A DNA stretch of 64,000 nt from Mycobacterium kubicae (GCF_015689175.1 NZ_CP065047.1:5456001-5520000); one strand, 5' to 3'; shown: positions 48,019-61,523, counted from the first letter of the stretch. The notes: generated from the sequence alone by a model not told the origin. A program made the numbers and translations.

Positions 48019-50670
48019 CTACTTGCGAGCTACCCCAAAACGAGATGCGCTGCCGGGTCCGGATCGCATGATCGACGCCAACTCGTCGCGTGATTGTGCG
48101 CCCACCCGTTGGCAAGCCCGGTAGACGTGGCCCTCGACCGTGCGCACGGACATCACCAGCTTCTCGGCGATCTGGCGGTTGGACAGGCCGGCCACCACCA
48201 GTTCAATGACGTCGCGCTGACGGCCCGACAGCTTAAGACCTGCCGGAGTTCGCAGCGCCGGCGTGCACAGGCCACCACATTCGTTGGCCAATTCGCTGGC
48301 CAACGCTGCCGCATACAGCCCGCGTTTATGCTGCTGGCTCTTTTCGAACGCGACGGCAGCCTGCGCCGCCGCGTCGGCGGCCGCGGCGGCATCACCGATC
48401 TGCCGGTATTGTGTGGATGCCGCCAACAAGCCGGTGCCGTCGCCGCTGTCCAGCGACTCGGCGTGCAGGGCAACGGCATTCGCCAGCGGCAGGGACAGCG
48501 CCTGGGCCAGCTCGCGTGCCCGCGGCGCGAGCGTGGCATCACCCCACTGGGCCGCAGCCTGTATGGCGGCTAGTTCATGGGTAAGCTGGCCGCGCTCGCG
48601 AGCGAGGAGTGCCGCATCATGCGCACTCGCCACGGCCTCGCGCAACCGACCGTTGGCCGCAAGTGCCCAACCTTCGGCCAAGGACAAGCCGGTATGCATG
48701 AACACAAAGTCCGCGGGCACGTACGAGCGCGCTTCGGCCACCGCGTCGTTCGCTGCCTCCGCTTGTCCCAACTTCGCGTGCGCCTCGGCCAACGCAAAAT
48801 AGCTCGCGGGCCGCAAACCCGTTGTCACAGAATGCCGATGCACCCCTGCCAACGCTTCATGCCCCAACCGGGCCGCTTCGGCGACGGCGCCCCGGACGAG
48901 CGCGGCATGGCTCAAAAGAAAGGCTAGATTGGCATACGCCAAACCGGGAACCTCGCGGGCCGTGTCCGCCAGTCGCCTTGCTGTACGGACGAATTCGTCG
49001 ATACGTCCGGTCAGTCGACAAGCGCGGCCGTACACCGCACCGAACCAGAACCGCATATGGGACGCCTGAAACGACGTCGTCGCCCGTCGCAACGCCTGCG
49101 CAGCCACGTCCGCTAGGTCGTCGACCTCGCCCAGCGCTCCCATGGCCATGATCAAGGCGAGCGAAGCCATCATCGCGTGAAAGTCCGGCAAGTCATCCGA
49201 ATCCAAAGCAGTTCGGGCCTTCTCGGCCGCCGATTGGCACCGCGCCGACACCGCATCGAGGCACGCTTGCACGGCCAATCGTTCGGCCACCTGCGCCGGG
49301 GTCTCCCGGCCCGGTGAATTCAGGCAGGCGAGGCGATCGAGAATCACCGCCGCGTCAGTTGGCTTGCCGAGCATCCACACCAAATTGGCCGCCCGCACGG
49401 TCGCCCAATAGTGGCCGTCGGGCAGGTTGGCGTCGGCCAAATCGCGCAGCGCCGCCTCGGCCTGCTCGCCGCGACCGAGCAGCACGAGGTTCATCGCCCG
49501 TACCCCTGCCGCGCCCGGGGCTCCTGCACGAGCGGCGGCGGTGGCGAACCGGTCGGCAAGGTCAAGATCGAGCAGGGTCATCGCGTGCCGGGCCGATTCC
49601 AGGTACAGCCCCGCATCTGGAGCGAGATCCGACTCGAGGTGCAGTAGCCCGCGGCGCACGATGGCCTGCAGGTCTTGTTCACTGTCTTGGGCCAGGCGGG
49701 TGGCCAGCTTGCCCCGGATCGTCGAAAGATACATCTCGCCGGCGTTGGCGCGGCGCAGCTCACCGAAGAGCGGGTGAGCGAGCCTGGCCGCCAGCGTGTC
49801 CCCGGTACGTTCGACAATTACCAGGCCCATTTCCTCCGCGACCTTCAGGTCGCGGCGGCGCACCAGGCCGCAGAGCACATCAACGGCCAGCGGCTCACAT
49901 TGCGAGAGCGTGTCGATAACCACGGCCACCCGCGGGCTCAGCCGGCCCATCTGGGAGGCCACCGAGTCGGAGAGAGTCGCCGACACCGCGACGTCGCCGT
50001 CCCACATCCACACGCCGGCCACGTTGCGCATCCGACCCGCCGAAAGCTGATCGGTCAGCAGCTGATGAAGGAACAGTGTGTTCCCGTTGGTCAGCCTCTG
50101 GAACCGGGCCGCGCTGCGCGCATCGACCGGACCGCCCAGCCTGCTCTCGATCACCTCGCGCGTCGCGGCGGCGGAAAGCGGTTCGAGGTCGAGCCGGGTC
50201 AGCAGCCCGTCTTTCCACAATGCCGTCACCGCGTCGGGCTGCTCATACCCGGCGCGCACGGTGACAACCAGCCTGGCCCCGCCCGACTGCGCCAGCTGAT
50301 GGATGACGAACGCCGATAGCCCGTCCAACTGGTGCGCGTCATCTACGCCCACCACCACACGACCCTGGTGCTGTTGCGTCACAAAGGAATTGACGACTCG
50401 CCGCACGCTCGTCAACGGATCTGACATCGCATCACCGAGCAAGCCGATGAATGCCCCGAGTGGCAGCGCTCGTGCTGACTCGGTGCCAACGACCCACTTC
50501 GTGCGCTCACCCGATGCCGCGGCGCGTCGCAGCGCCTCGCGGGCCAACCATGTCTTGCCGACGCCGGGCGCTCCGGCGATGACCACACCACAATGGCCGC
50601 CGCCACTCAAGGCTCGGCGGATGACCTCCAATTCACTGTCGCGCCCGGTCAGCGGCTCGGCGCCGATCAC
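48019..50670 (-). CDS. Large LuxR-family ATPase transcriptional regulator (LAL type)
   Basis: This is an 883-residue LAL regulator. The N-terminal AAA-like ATPase has Walker A GAPGVGKTWL near 30 and Walker B RVVVGVDDAHQL near 110. The middle (about 330-790) is helical and TPR-like. The C-terminal LuxR/FixJ HTH (LKLSGRQRDVIELVVAGLSNRQIAEKLVMSVRTVEGHVYRACQRVG) is near 815-860. The GTG at 50670 gives M-I-G-A-E-P-L-T-G-R; a longer frame to 50793 would cover the upstream 19-bp repeat and is thought untranslated, though the ribosome site is weak. Likely partners are the flanking PE gene and the divergent oxidoreductase gene. Its signal is unknown. Confidence 0.88.
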   Translation of the reverse strand: MIGAEPLTGRDSELEVIRRALSGGGHCGVVIAGAPGVGKTWLAREALRRAAASGERTKWVVGTESARALPLGAFIGLLGDAMSDPLTSVRRVVNSFVTQQHQGRVVVGVDDAHQLDGLSAFVIHQLAQSGGARLVVTVRAGYEQPDAVTALWKDGLLTRLDLEPLSAAATREVIESRLGGPVDARSAARFQRLTNGNTLFLHQLLTDQLSAGRMRNVAGVWMWDGDVAVSATLSDSVASQMGRLSPRVAVVIDTLSQCEPLAVDVLCGLVRRRDLKVAEEMGLVIVERTGDTLAARLAHPLFGELRRANAGEMYLSTIRGKLATRLAQDSEQDLQAIVRRGLLHLESDLAPDAGLYLESARHAMTLLDLDLADRFATAAARAGAPGAAGVRAMNLVLLGRGEQAEAALRDLADANLPDGHYWATVRAANLVWMLGKPTDAAVILDRLACLNSPGRETPAQVAERLAVQACLDAVSARCQSAAEKARTALDSDDLPDFHAMMASLALIMAMGALGEVDDLADVAAQALRRATTSFQASHMRFWFGAVYGRACRLTGRIDEFVRTARRLADTAREVPGLAYANLAFLLSHAALVRGAVAEAARLGHEALAGVHRHSVTTGLRPASYFALAEAHAKLGQAEAANDAVAEARSYVPADFVFMHTGLSLAEGWALAANGRLREAVASAHDAALLARERGQLTHELAAIQAAAQWGDATLAPRARELAQALSLPLANAVALHAESLDSGDGTGLLAASTQYRQIGDAAAAADAAAQAAVAFEKSQQHKRGLYAAALASELANECGGLCTPALRTPAGLKLSGRQRDVIELVVAGLSNRQIAEKLVMSVRTVEGHVYRACQRVGAQSRDELASIMRSGPGSASRFGVARK

Positions 50671-50761
50671 TGGGCGACTATAACTTCGCCCGGGCCTGCG
50701 GTGGGCCGAAGCGTGCTCATTGGGGGAGCATTTCGGGGGCTGGTTCAGTCCGCACGCAGAA

Positions 50762-50780
50762 GTCGAGTAGTCGACTACGC
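50762..50780. promoter_or_regulatory. 19-bp inverted-repeat copy B (between regulator and oxidoreductase genes)
   Basis: GTCGAGTAGTCGACTACGC is the exact reverse complement of 48000-48018. It lies 92 bases upstream of the preferred regulator start and 68 bases upstream of the oxidoreductase start, in the divergent promoter region. The match stops exactly at 19 bp on both sides, as expected for a binding site rather than a duplicated segment. Confidence 0.7.
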
Positions 50781-50847
50781 TATCGCCGCCCACGCCGGGC
50801 TTTGAGCATGGCTTTCGTCAGCGAACGACGGGCGAAGGTGGTGTGCT

Positions 50848-52275
50848 ATGCACAAGGTCGGCAGTCACGCGGTGGTGTTAGGTGCGAGCATGGCTGGTCT
50901 GCTGGCCGCCCGGTCGCTGGCAGACTTCTACGACACCGTGACGGTGATAGAACGCGACAGGTTGCCCGAGGTTCTAGATAATGCCACTGCCCGCCGCGGT
51001 GTGCCGCAGGGCCGGCATCTGCACGGGTTGCTCGCCCGCGGCGCCCAGATAATCGAGGAGCTGTTCCCCGGCATCCTCGACGAATTGGTCCAAGACGGCG
51101 CGCACTACTTCGACGGCCGTGATCTCTCGAAGTTGTATTACAACGTCGGCGGCCATCTCATGGTCCGCACCGGCGGCGCCGCCTCGTTCAACGCCTATCT
51201 GGCGACCCGGCCCTTCCTTGAGGCTCACGTCCGCGAGCGGGTGCGCGGCATTCCCAGCGTCACACTGCTCGACGAGCATGACGTCGTGACGCTGACCGCG
51301 ACCCCCGATCGCCAGTGCATCACGGGCACGCGGATAGTCAATCGTCGTACCGGAGATGAAGCCGTGCTGGCGGCCGACCTGGTGGTCGATGCCACCGGGC
51401 GCGCCGCCCGCACACCGTGCTGGCTGGAGGACCTGGGCTACGGCCGCCCGGTCGAAGACCAGGTGGTGGTCCATCTGACCTACACAACACATCTGCTGCG
51501 GATGGCACCGGATAGCCTGCATGAACTCGGAGTCCTCGTCGGGATTGTGCCGGGTCGGCCCCACGGGGTGGGCCTGATGCATTGCGAGAACGACACCTGG
51601 GTTTTTACGGTGATGGGCATAGCAGGTCACGAGCCGCCCTCTGACCTTTCAGCAATGTGCGAATTCGTCGCGGACTACGTACCTGCGCACATGCTGGCCG
51701 CGGTGCGAGCCGCCGAACCCGTCGGAAAGCCCACACGGCACCGTCAACCGTGCAGCCAATGGCGCCGTTACGACAAGATGCGGCGATTCCCGGCAGGCCT
51801 GCTGGTCGTCGGTGACGCGATCTGCAGCTTCAACCCGGTGTACGGACAAGGCATGACCGTGGCGGCGCTGGAGATGTCGGCGTTGCGCGACTGCTTGTCC
51901 AGGGGCACCCGGGATCTGGCGAAACGATTCTTCCGCGCCGCGGCCGTGCCGATCCGCCAAGCCTGGTCACTGTCAGCGAGTCCCGATCTTTCCCTCCCCG
52001 AAATCGACGGCACTGCGCCGGCTTTGACGCGACTGCTCAATGCTTACGTCGACCGGGTGCTCACCGCGGCCGAATATGACCCTGTCGTCCTGGAGCAGTT
52101 CACCAGGGTGACCTCACTGCTCGACCCTGCCGGCCGGTTGCTGCGGCCCGCAATCGTGTGGCGAGCGGCCCGCGCCCGCGCTCGTCAACCCCAAGACGGC
52201 ACTCACGGACGAGAAAAAGCGCGGGGCAGAGCCATGCCCAGTGAGGCCAGTACGCCGCGCAGCCTCGTCGGGTAG
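50848..52275 (+). CDS. FAD-dependent oxidoreductase (monooxygenase-like)
   Basis: This is a 475-residue flavoprotein of the PHBH/halogenase-like fold. The FAD dinucleotide motif VVLGASMAGLLAARSLAD is at about 9-26, followed by VTVIERDRLP. A second FAD motif, GLLVVGDAICSFNPVYGQGMTVAALE, is near 320. Many similar mycobacterial proteins have no known substrate. The last 24 codons overlap the convergent phosphodiesterase gene, and this tail (rich in Arg, Gly and Ser) may be of low constraint. It shares a divergent promoter region with the LuxR-type regulator gene, which probably controls it. Confidence 0.88.
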   Translation: MHKVGSHAVVLGASMAGLLAARSLADFYDTVTVIERDRLPEVLDNATARRGVPQGRHLHGLLARGAQIIEELFPGILDELVQDGAHYFDGRDLSKLYYNVGGHLMVRTGGAASFNAYLATRPFLEAHVRERVRGIPSVTLLDEHDVVTLTATPDRQCITGTRIVNRRTGDEAVLAADLVVDATGRAARTPCWLEDLGYGRPVEDQVVVHLTYTTHLLRMAPDSLHELGVLVGIVPGRPHGVGLMHCENDTWVFTVMGIAGHEPPSDLSAMCEFVADYVPAHMLAAVRAAEPVGKPTRHRQPCSQWRRYDKMRRFPAGLLVVGDAICSFNPVYGQGMTVAALEMSALRDCLSRGTRDLAKRFFRAAAVPIRQAWSLSASPDLSLPEIDGTAPALTRLLNAYVDRVLTAAEYDPVVLEQFTRVTSLLDPAGRLLRPAIVWRAARARARQPQDGTHGREKARGRAMPSEASTPRSLVG

Positions 52276-53177
52276 TCGGTGATGATTCCGTCTACGTCGT
52301 AGCCGATCTGTATGCGCATGGCGTCGGTGTCATTGACGGTCCACGGAATGACCTTGAGGCCCAATCCGTGTGCCCGCGCGGTGAACGACTTCCCGGTGAC
52401 CTGTTGGTAGTTGGGCGACAATATGGTGGCCCCCACCATGGTCGCGCCGACGATCGGATCGCCGACTACCGCCGGATCGATGCCCGCCAGCCATGGTGAT
52501 CCCGGCGTCCAGCTTTGCTCAGTCCACAAGGCGACCAGGGGGATCGACGGCTCGGCTTGGCGCACCAACGGTAACGTGCGCCAGTCGAAGCTCTGAATCT
52601 CCACCCGGTCGACCTTGGCGGCGGCACGTACCGCGGCCAATATGACGTCGACGAACTCCTGCGGACCGGCGCTGGAGTCTGGATGGTCGGCCGGTACCTT
52701 CGTTTCGATGTTGTAGCGCACGTCTGCTCGATAGGAGTCGGTCACCGTGAATACTTCGGGCAGTATCGCAATCTTGTTGCCCCGCACCACCTCTGCGGCC
52801 GGGAACTCGGCACTGGGTTTGCCGCAGTCCAGTGTGCGGATCTGCGCGAGGGTGAGGTCGTGCACCGACTTGCCGACGTAGGGAAAGTCCGGGTCGCCGT
52901 CGAATGCGGGGCCGGTGTCGCTGCACGCGGTGGCCGCAATGTTCAGATCGTGCCACACCAGCGGTTGACTGTCCTTGGTAACAACGATGTCCAATTCCAG
53001 TGTGGTTACGCCGATTTCGACTGACTTCGCGAACGCGGGCAGCGATTCACCGGTAGTTTCGCCGCGCCCTCCGGCATGCGACTGCAGGTCGAAGCCGGCC
53101 GATTGGCCGGACACCGGGCCCGGCGCAATGAGGGCGATGGCCAGCGTCAGCAGGACTGCCAGCGGCCGCGCGCTCAC
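52203..53177 (-). CDS. Secreted glycerophosphodiester phosphodiesterase
   Basis: This 324-residue GlpQ/GDPD family enzyme hydrolyses glycerophosphodiesters outside the membrane. Residues 1-25 form a signal peptide (MSARPLAVLLTLAIALIAPGPVSG). Catalytic segments are HAGGRGETTGESLPAF near 35, LELDIVVTKDSQPLVWHD near 60 with the metal-binding Glu/Asp and His, and VNDTDAMRIQIGYDVDGIITDYP near 290. The GTG at 53177 directly follows the rlmB stop, so it is likely the last gene of the cysS1-rlmB unit. It overlaps the oxidoreductase gene by 73 bases. Confidence 0.9.
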   Translation of the reverse strand: MSARPLAVLLTLAIALIAPGPVSGQSAGFDLQSHAGGRGETTGESLPAFAKSVEIGVTTLELDIVVTKDSQPLVWHDLNIAATACSDTGPAFDGDPDFPYVGKSVHDLTLAQIRTLDCGKPSAEFPAAEVVRGNKIAILPEVFTVTDSYRADVRYNIETKVPADHPDSSAGPQEFVDVILAAVRAAAKVDRVEIQSFDWRTLPLVRQAEPSIPLVALWTEQSWTPGSPWLAGIDPAVVGDPIVGATMVGATILSPNYQQVTGKSFTARAHGLGLKVIPWTVNDTDAMRIQIGYDVDGIITDYPTRLRGVLASLGMALPRAFSRP

Positions 53178-54107
53178 TTAGCTTCTGCGCTGACGGGCGA
53201 TTTCGGCCAACACCACCCCGGCGGCCACCGACGCGTTCAGCGACTCGGTCTCCCCGGCCATCGGGATGGACACCACCTCGTCACAGTTCTGCCGCACCAG
53301 GCGGGACAAGCCTTTGCCCTCGGAACCGACGACCAGCACCAGCGGATCGCCGCCGTCCAGGTCATCGAGCGTGGTCTCGCCGCCGGCGTCCAAGCCGACC
53401 ACCCGCAGTCCTCGACCGGCCCAATCCTTGAGTGTGCGAGTGAGATTCGTGGCACGCGCCACCGGGATCCGGGCCGCCGCGCCGGCGCTGGTCCGCCACG
53501 CCACCGCGGTCACCGACGCCGAACGGCGCTGCGGAATCAATACGCCGTGTCCACCGAATGCGGCCACCGATCGCACGATGGCGCCGAGGTTGCGCGGGTC
53601 GGAGATGTTGTCCAGCGCCACCAGCAATGCCGGCGGCGCGGCCAGCGCAGCGGTCAGCAGGTCATCGGGGTGGGTGTACTGGTACGGCGGCACCTGCAGG
53701 GCGATGCCTTGATGTAGGTGGTTGGCCGTCATGCGGTCCAGATCTGTGCGCGGGACCTCCAAGATGGCGATTCCGGAATCTGCTGCGCGAGCGACGGATT
53801 CGGTCACCCGTTCGTCGGCTTCGGTGCCCAGCGCAACGTAGAGCGCGGTGGCCGGAACGCCCGCGCGCAGGCACTCCAGCACCGGGTTGCGACCCAGCAC
53901 GGTTTCGGTCTCGTCGGTGCGCTTGGCGGGCCGGCGCGGCTGCGCATTGGCGCGCTTGGCGGCCGGATGGTTGGGACGCAGGTGCGCCGGCGGAGTGGGA
54001 CCGCGCCCTTCCAGCCCGCGCCGGCGCTGACCACCGGAACCGACGGTAGGGCCTTTCTTGGATCCGGCTTTGCGTATCGCGCCTCGGCGCTGCGAATTGC
54101 CGGGCAC
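53178..54107 (-). CDS. rlmB: 23S rRNA 2'-O-methyltransferase (RlmB/TrmH family, Rv3579c type)
   Basis: This 309-residue SpoU-family methyltransferase has a basic N-terminal tail (about 1-65, many Arg/Lys/Pro), a substrate-binding domain starting [17 protein letters not shown] near 70, and the knotted SPOUT domain with [38 protein letters not shown] and [19 protein letters not shown]. The ATG at 54107 overlaps the cysS1 stop by one base. The tail is typical of mycobacterial members. Modification of the 23S rRNA guanosine is inferred from the family. Confidence 0.93.
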   Translation of the reverse strand: MPGNSQRRGAIRKAGSKKGPTVGSGGQRRRGLEGRGPTPPAHLRPNHPAAKRANAQPRRPAKRTDETETVLGRNPVLECLRAGVPATALYVALGTEADERVTESVARAADSGIAILEVPRTDLDRMTANHLHQGIALQVPPYQYTHPDDLLTAALAAPPALLVALDNISDPRNLGAIVRSVAAFGGHGVLIPQRRSASVTAVAWRTSAGAAARIPVARATNLTRTLKDWAGRGLRVVGLDAGGETTLDDLDGGDPLVLVVGSEGKGLSRLVRQNCDEVVSIPMAGETESLNASVAAGVVLAEIARQRRS

Positions 54108-55513
54108 TACTTACTGTCCCCGCCCAGCGTCCATTGCGGGCCGTCGGCGGTGTCGGTGACCTCGATGCCGGCCTGCTTGAGCCGATCCCGGATCTCGTCG
54201 GCGAGCGCCCAATTGCGTTGCTCGCGGGCCTTCTCCCGGTTCTGCAACTCTGCCTGCACCAACACGTCGACGGCGCACAGCGCGGCAGACGTCTCGTCCT
54301 TGGATTCCCACCGCTCGTCCAGCGGGTCGCAGCCCAGGATGGCCATCATGGCGCGGATCGAGCGCGCGCTGGCCAATGCCCCTTCGTGGTCGCCGGCGTC
54401 CAGAGCCCGGTTGCCTTCAGCGCGGGTCTGGTGGATCTCGGCCAGCGCAATGGGAACCGATAGATCGTCGTCGAGCGCGGCGGCGAACCGCTGGGTCCAC
54501 TCGCCGGCGATGACGGCACCCACCCGACTCCGCACGCGGTGCAGGAAATCCTCAACGCCGACATAGGCTTTCACCGCGTCCTGCAGAGCCGTCTCGGAGA
54601 ATTCGAGCATCGAGCGGTAGTGCGCGCTGCCCAGGTAGTAGCGCAGCTCGGCGGGGCGCACCCGTTGCAGCATCGCCGGGATGGACAACACGTTGCCCAG
54701 CGACTTGCTCATCTTCTCCCCGCCCATGGTCACCCAGCCGTTGTGCAGCCAGTAGCGGGCGAAGCCGTCCCCGGCGGCGCGGCTTTGCGCGATCTCATTC
54801 TCGTGGTGCGGGAAAATGAGATCCATACCGCCGCAGTGGATGTCGAAGTCCGGCCCCAGGTAGTTGCGGGCCATCGCCGAGCACTCCAGATGCCAACCCG
54901 GGCGCCCGCGCCCCCACGGGGTCGGCCACGATGGCTCCCCCGGCTTGGCGCCCTTCCACAAAGTGAAGTCCCGCTGGTCGCGTTTACCGGTCGCCACGCC
55001 CTCGCCTTGATGCACGTCGTCGATCTTGTGCCCGGACAGCTGGCCGTACTCGGGGTAGCTGAGCACGTCGAAGTACACGTCGCCGCCACCGGCGTAGGCG
55101 TGCCCGGTTTCGATCAGGCGTTGCATTAACTCGACCATCTGCGTGATGTGCCCGGTGGCCCGCGGTTCAGCCGACGGCGGCAATACGTCCAGGGCGTCGT
55201 AGGCCGCGGTGAACGCGCGCTCGTGGGTGGCCGCCCACTCCCACCACGGCCGCCCAGCGGTGGCCGCCTTGTTGAGGATCTTGTCGTCGATGTCGGTGAC
55301 GTTGCGGATGAAGGCGACGTCGTAGCCGCGGGCGATGAGCCACCGGCGCAGCAGGTCAAAGGCCACGCCGCTACGGATATGGCCGATGTGCGGCAGGCCC
55401 TGCACGGTGGCACCGCACAGATAGATGGAGACGTGGCCGGGCCGCAGCGGCACGAAGTCACGCACGACGCCCGACGCCGTGTCATGAAGCCGCAGGCGGG
55501 CATGATTGGTCAC
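54107..55513 (-). CDS. cysS1: Cysteinyl-tRNA synthetase CysS1
   Basis: This 468-residue class I synthetase charges tRNA-Cys. The HIGH motif is in [12 protein letters not shown] near 40, the KMSKS loop in [11 protein letters not shown] near 267, and the zinc-binding Cys/His set includes LECSAM and [13 protein letters not shown]. The GTG at 55513 gives the family length. It is followed by overlapping rlmB and lies downstream of ispF after a 69-base gap, so it may belong to the carD-ispD-ispF transcript. Confidence 0.95.
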   Translation of the reverse strand: MTNHARLRLHDTASGVVRDFVPLRPGHVSIYLCGATVQGLPHIGHIRSGVAFDLLRRWLIARGYDVAFIRNVTDIDDKILNKAATAGRPWWEWAATHERAFTAAYDALDVLPPSAEPRATGHITQMVELMQRLIETGHAYAGGGDVYFDVLSYPEYGQLSGHKIDDVHQGEGVATGKRDQRDFTLWKGAKPGEPSWPTPWGRGRPGWHLECSAMARNYLGPDFDIHCGGMDLIFPHHENEIAQSRAAGDGFARYWLHNGWVTMGGEKMSKSLGNVLSIPAMLQRVRPAELRYYLGSAHYRSMLEFSETALQDAVKAYVGVEDFLHRVRSRVGAVIAGEWTQRFAAALDDDLSVPIALAEIHQTRAEGNRALDAGDHEGALASARSIRAMMAILGCDPLDERWESKDETSAALCAVDVLVQAELQNREKAREQRNWALADEIRDRLKQAGIEVTDTADGPQWTLGGDSK

Positions 55514-55582
55514 GACGTGCCAGCTTACTGCCTGATCGGCGGGCCGAGGTCGGCCAGCGTCAGCTCAGCGCCGCGCGGGCCG

Positions 55583-56074
55583 CTACGAGTGCGGATAACG
55601 CAGGGAAACGACCAGCGCGGTGGCGATCGCGGCCAGCCCCTCACCGCGCCCGGTCAGGCCCAGCCCGTCGGTGGTGGTGGCCGACACCGATACCGGGGCG
55701 TTGAGCAGCCGGGACAGCACCGCCTGCGCCTCGATGCGGCGCCAGCCGATCTTGGGCCGGTTGCCGATCACCTGCACCGAGGCGTTGCCGACGCGGTAGC
55801 CGTGGCCGTTGATCAGCTCGACGACATGGCGCAGCATGTTGGCGCCACTGACGCCTTCCCAGCGCGGATCGTCGACGCCGAACACATCACCGATGTCGCC
55901 CAATCCGACCGCCGAGAGCACCGCGTCGCACAGCGCGTGGATGGCAACGTCGCCGTCGGAATGCCCGGCGCAGCCATCGGCGCTGGGGAACAGCAGCCCC
56001 ACCAGCCAGCACGGCCGTCCCGGCTCGATCGGGTGGACGTCGACGCCGAGCCCGACGCGAGGCAGTTCGTTCAC
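55583..56074 (-). CDS. ispF: IspF, 2-C-methyl-D-erythritol 2,4-cyclodiphosphate synthase
   Basis: This 163-residue enzyme of the non-mevalonate isoprenoid pathway cyclises the IspE product. The metal site DVHPIEPG (Asp and His near 10-12) and [15 protein letters not shown] with its second His are present, as is [15 protein letters not shown] chose the GTG at 56074 (M-N-E-L-P-R-V-G), overlapping the ispD stop as GTGA; a GTG two codons earlier (56080) is also possible. The gene order ispD-ispF is usual. Confidence 0.94.
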   Translation of the reverse strand: MNELPRVGLGVDVHPIEPGRPCWLVGLLFPSADGCAGHSDGDVAIHALCDAVLSAVGLGDIGDVFGVDDPRWEGVSGANMLRHVVELINGHGYRVGNASVQVIGNRPKIGWRRIEAQAVLSRLLNAPVSVSATTTDGLGLTGRGEGLAAIATALVVSLRYPHS

Positions 56075-56763
56075 CGGCACACGATCGCTTTGGCCAGCAT
56101 CAGATCCAGCTGGTTGGTGATTTTGAAGGCCAACGGATCACCATCGACCACGTGGACCTGGCCGCCGACATGCTCCACCAGGGACGCGTCGTCGGTGAAA
56201 ACCGCGGAGCCAGCGTGCTGGTAGGCCCGCAGCAGCAATTCGGTGGCGAAGCCCTGGGGCGTCTGCACCGCCCGCAGGCCGGCCCGTTCCGGCGTGCCCA
56301 GGACCAACCCGTTGGCGTCCACGGCTTTGATGGTGTCAGACACCGGCAGGGCGGGCACCACGCCATCGCGCCCGGACCGCAGGGCCTCGACCACCCGGGC
56401 GATCAACGCCGGCGGCGTCAGGGCGCGGGCTGCGTCATGAACCAACACGAAGTCCGGGGCCGCCGTATCCGGTGTTGCCCGCAGCGAGGCCAAGGCCCGG
56501 CTGACCGTGTCGGTACGGCTGGACCCACCTGGGACGACGGTCGCGTTGCGCCCGAGGATCAGTTTGGCCTCGTCGGTGCGATCCGGCGGGACCGCGACTA
56601 CCACGGTATCGACGCCGCCGGAGTCGAGCAGGCCGGTGACGGCCCGCTCGACCAGGCTGTGCCCTTCGAGTTGGTAGAACGCTTTAGGAACACCGGCGGC
56701 TAGCCGCTGCCCCGAACCTGCGGCCGGGACGATTGCAACTACGGTGCCTTGTCCCCCGGCCAC
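56071..56763 (-). CDS. ispD: IspD, MEP cytidylyltransferase
   Basis: This 230-residue nucleotidyltransferase makes CDP-methylerythritol from MEP and CTP. The CTP-binding loop [21 protein letters not shown] is at 9-29, followed by [28 protein letters not shown] and [13 protein letters not shown]. It starts at a GTG (56763), 17 bases behind carD, and overlaps ispF. The MEP pathway is essential in mycobacteria. Confidence 0.95.
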   Translation of the reverse strand: MAGGQGTVVAIVPAAGSGQRLAAGVPKAFYQLEGHSLVERAVTGLLDSGGVDTVVVAVPPDRTDEAKLILGRNATVVPGGSSRTDTVSRALASLRATPDTAAPDFVLVHDAARALTPPALIARVVEALRSGRDGVVPALPVSDTIKAVDANGLVLGTPERAGLRAVQTPQGFATELLLRAYQHAGSAVFTDDASLVEHVGGQVHVVDGDPLAFKITNQLDLMLAKAIVCR

Positions 56764-56780
56764 TCAGCGCCCTCGGGGAG

Positions 56781-57575
<795 letters not shown>

Positions 57576-58145
57576 GTGAACCGCTTCAACATCGGCCTGC
57601 CGATCCGATTGGCCAAGCTGGGCGCCTGGCTGGCGATCGTCGGTATGGCGGCGGTCGCGCTGAGCGGTTGCGGGGCCGGTCAGGTCTCCCAGACGGCCAT
57701 GCAGGAGCCGGCCGTCAACGGCAACAAGGTCACGATCAACAATCTGGCGCTGCGCGACATCCGCATGCAAGGGGCTCAGCAGGGCGACTTCATCCAGCCC
57801 GGTCGCACGGTGGACCTGGTAATGGTCGTGGTCAACCAGTCGCCGAATGTCGAGGACCGCTTGACCAGCGTCACGACCGACATCGGCACCGTCACGATCA
57901 GCGGTGACGCGCGCGTGCCGGCAAGCGGGATGCTTTTCGTCGGCACCCCAGGCGGCCAGAACGCGGCGCCCGGACCGCCGCAGTCCAGTGGCGCAGCCCG
58001 AGCCACCATCACCTTGAGCAAGCCCATCAGTAACGGTCTCACCTACAACTTCACCTTCAATTTCGAGAAGGCAGGCCAGGGCAACGTGCTGGTCCCGATC
58101 TCGTCCGGCCAGGGTCCTGCGCCGGAGCCCGTGTCGCACCACTGA
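57576..58145 (+). CDS. lpqE: LpqE, lipoprotein
   Basis: This is a 189-residue lipoprotein with a signal peptide whose lipobox reads L-S-G-C (Cys about residue 29). The mature domain resembles the copper chaperone PCuAC/LpqE group: [34 protein letters not shown] and [16 protein letters not shown], an immunoglobulin-like beta-sandwich. The GTG at 57576 has AGGAGG 6 bases upstream. Role at the cell surface unknown. It is divergent from carD and precedes radA by 40 bases. Confidence 0.92.
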   Translation: MNRFNIGLPIRLAKLGAWLAIVGMAAVALSGCGAGQVSQTAMQEPAVNGNKVTINNLALRDIRMQGAQQGDFIQPGRTVDLVMVVVNQSPNVEDRLTSVTTDIGTVTISGDARVPASGMLFVGTPGGQNAAPGPPQSSGAARATITLSKPISNGLTYNFTFNFEKAGQGNVLVPISSGQGPAPEPVSHH

Positions 58146-58185
58146 TTGCGGGCCAGTTGTCAGATCCTGCCGTTACGGTCACTTC

Positions 58186-60698
<2,513 letters not shown>

Positions 60699-60701
60699 GG
60701 G

Positions 60702-61523
60702 CTAGCCGCTTTGGCCGGGTGAGGCCGGCGGCGCCTCGGGCGGCGGGGCCAGCGCCGGCCCGGGAGCGGGGACCGGCCCCGGCGGCTGAGGCGGCTGGTT
60801 GAGCACGAACGGAACCGGCTGGGAACGCAGATTGCCCAACTGCACAACCAGGTTGTAGGTGCCCGGCCCGATCGCCGGACGCGGCAACGGGCAGCGCGGC
60901 GCCGAGCCCATCCCGGTCCAGGTGACCGCCGTGGTCACCTGCTCGCCTGGGGTGAAGGTCTTGACCAGCGTCTCGTTGGACGGCGCGCAATCCAGGTTCG
61001 ACCACAGCCGCTTGTTGTCCAGTGAGTACACGTAGGCCGCCAACACCGCCGCACCCACGTCGCGCTTGCACGACACCAGGCCGATGTTGGTGACGACCAT
61101 CGTGAATTTCGGCTGGTCACCGATGTAGTACTGCGGCGAGTTGGTCAGACCCTTGACGGCCAGCGTCGAATCGGGGCAATCGTCGCCGTCCTTGAGCACC
61201 GGTGGCGGTTGCACCGCCGCGGTAGGAGTGGGCGATTCGGGGTTGGCCACCTGTGGCGGCGCTCCCGGGGTATTGCCTTCGGTTTGGCCGGCGGGCTGTG
61301 GTGTCTGCGGCGCCTGCGGCGCGTTCGAGCCCGGATGGCCCTGCGCCGAGGCCGGCTTGTCGGCGCCGGCGGGTTTCGCCCCGGCGCTACTGCTCACGAA
61401 TGCGATGACCGTGGCAACCGCGATACCGATGACGACGACCGCGATACCCAGGGCAAGTCCCCTGCGCCGCCAGTAGATCTCAGTCGGAAGCGGGCCACGC
61501 GGTTCCAGATCCAGCACATTCAC
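60702..61523 (-). CDS. Proline-rich membrane-anchored protein (Rv3587c type)
   Basis: This 273-residue protein has a short cytoplasmic start, one membrane helix (about 22-45), a Pro/Ala/Gln-rich linker to about 105, a folded domain with four Cys residues (DDCPDSTL, VSCKRDVG, DCAPSNE, PRCPLPRP), and a Pro-rich tail. Rv3587c matches in size and place. The start at 61523 is a GTG (M-N-V-L-D-L-E-P). It is convergent with disA, 3 bases apart. Cell-envelope role, function unknown. Confidence 0.88.
   Translation of the reverse strand: MNVLDLEPRGPLPTEIYWRRRGLALGIAVVVIGIAVATVIAFVSSSAGAKPAGADKPASAQGHPGSNAPQAPQTPQPAGQTEGNTPGAPPQVANPESPTPTAAVQPPPVLKDGDDCPDSTLAVKGLTNSPQYYIGDQPKFTMVVTNIGLVSCKRDVGAAVLAAYVYSLDNKRLWSNLDCAPSNETLVKTFTPGEQVTTAVTWTGMGSAPRCPLPRPAIGPGTYNLVVQLGNLRSQPVPFVLNQPPQPPGPVPAPGPALAPPPEAPPASPGQSG

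Noticed and set aside
50671..50793. N-terminal extension of the LuxR-type regulator
   Set aside because: It would place the 19-bp repeat in coding sequence, and its 41 residues resemble no regulator N-terminus; the GTG at 50670 is preferred.
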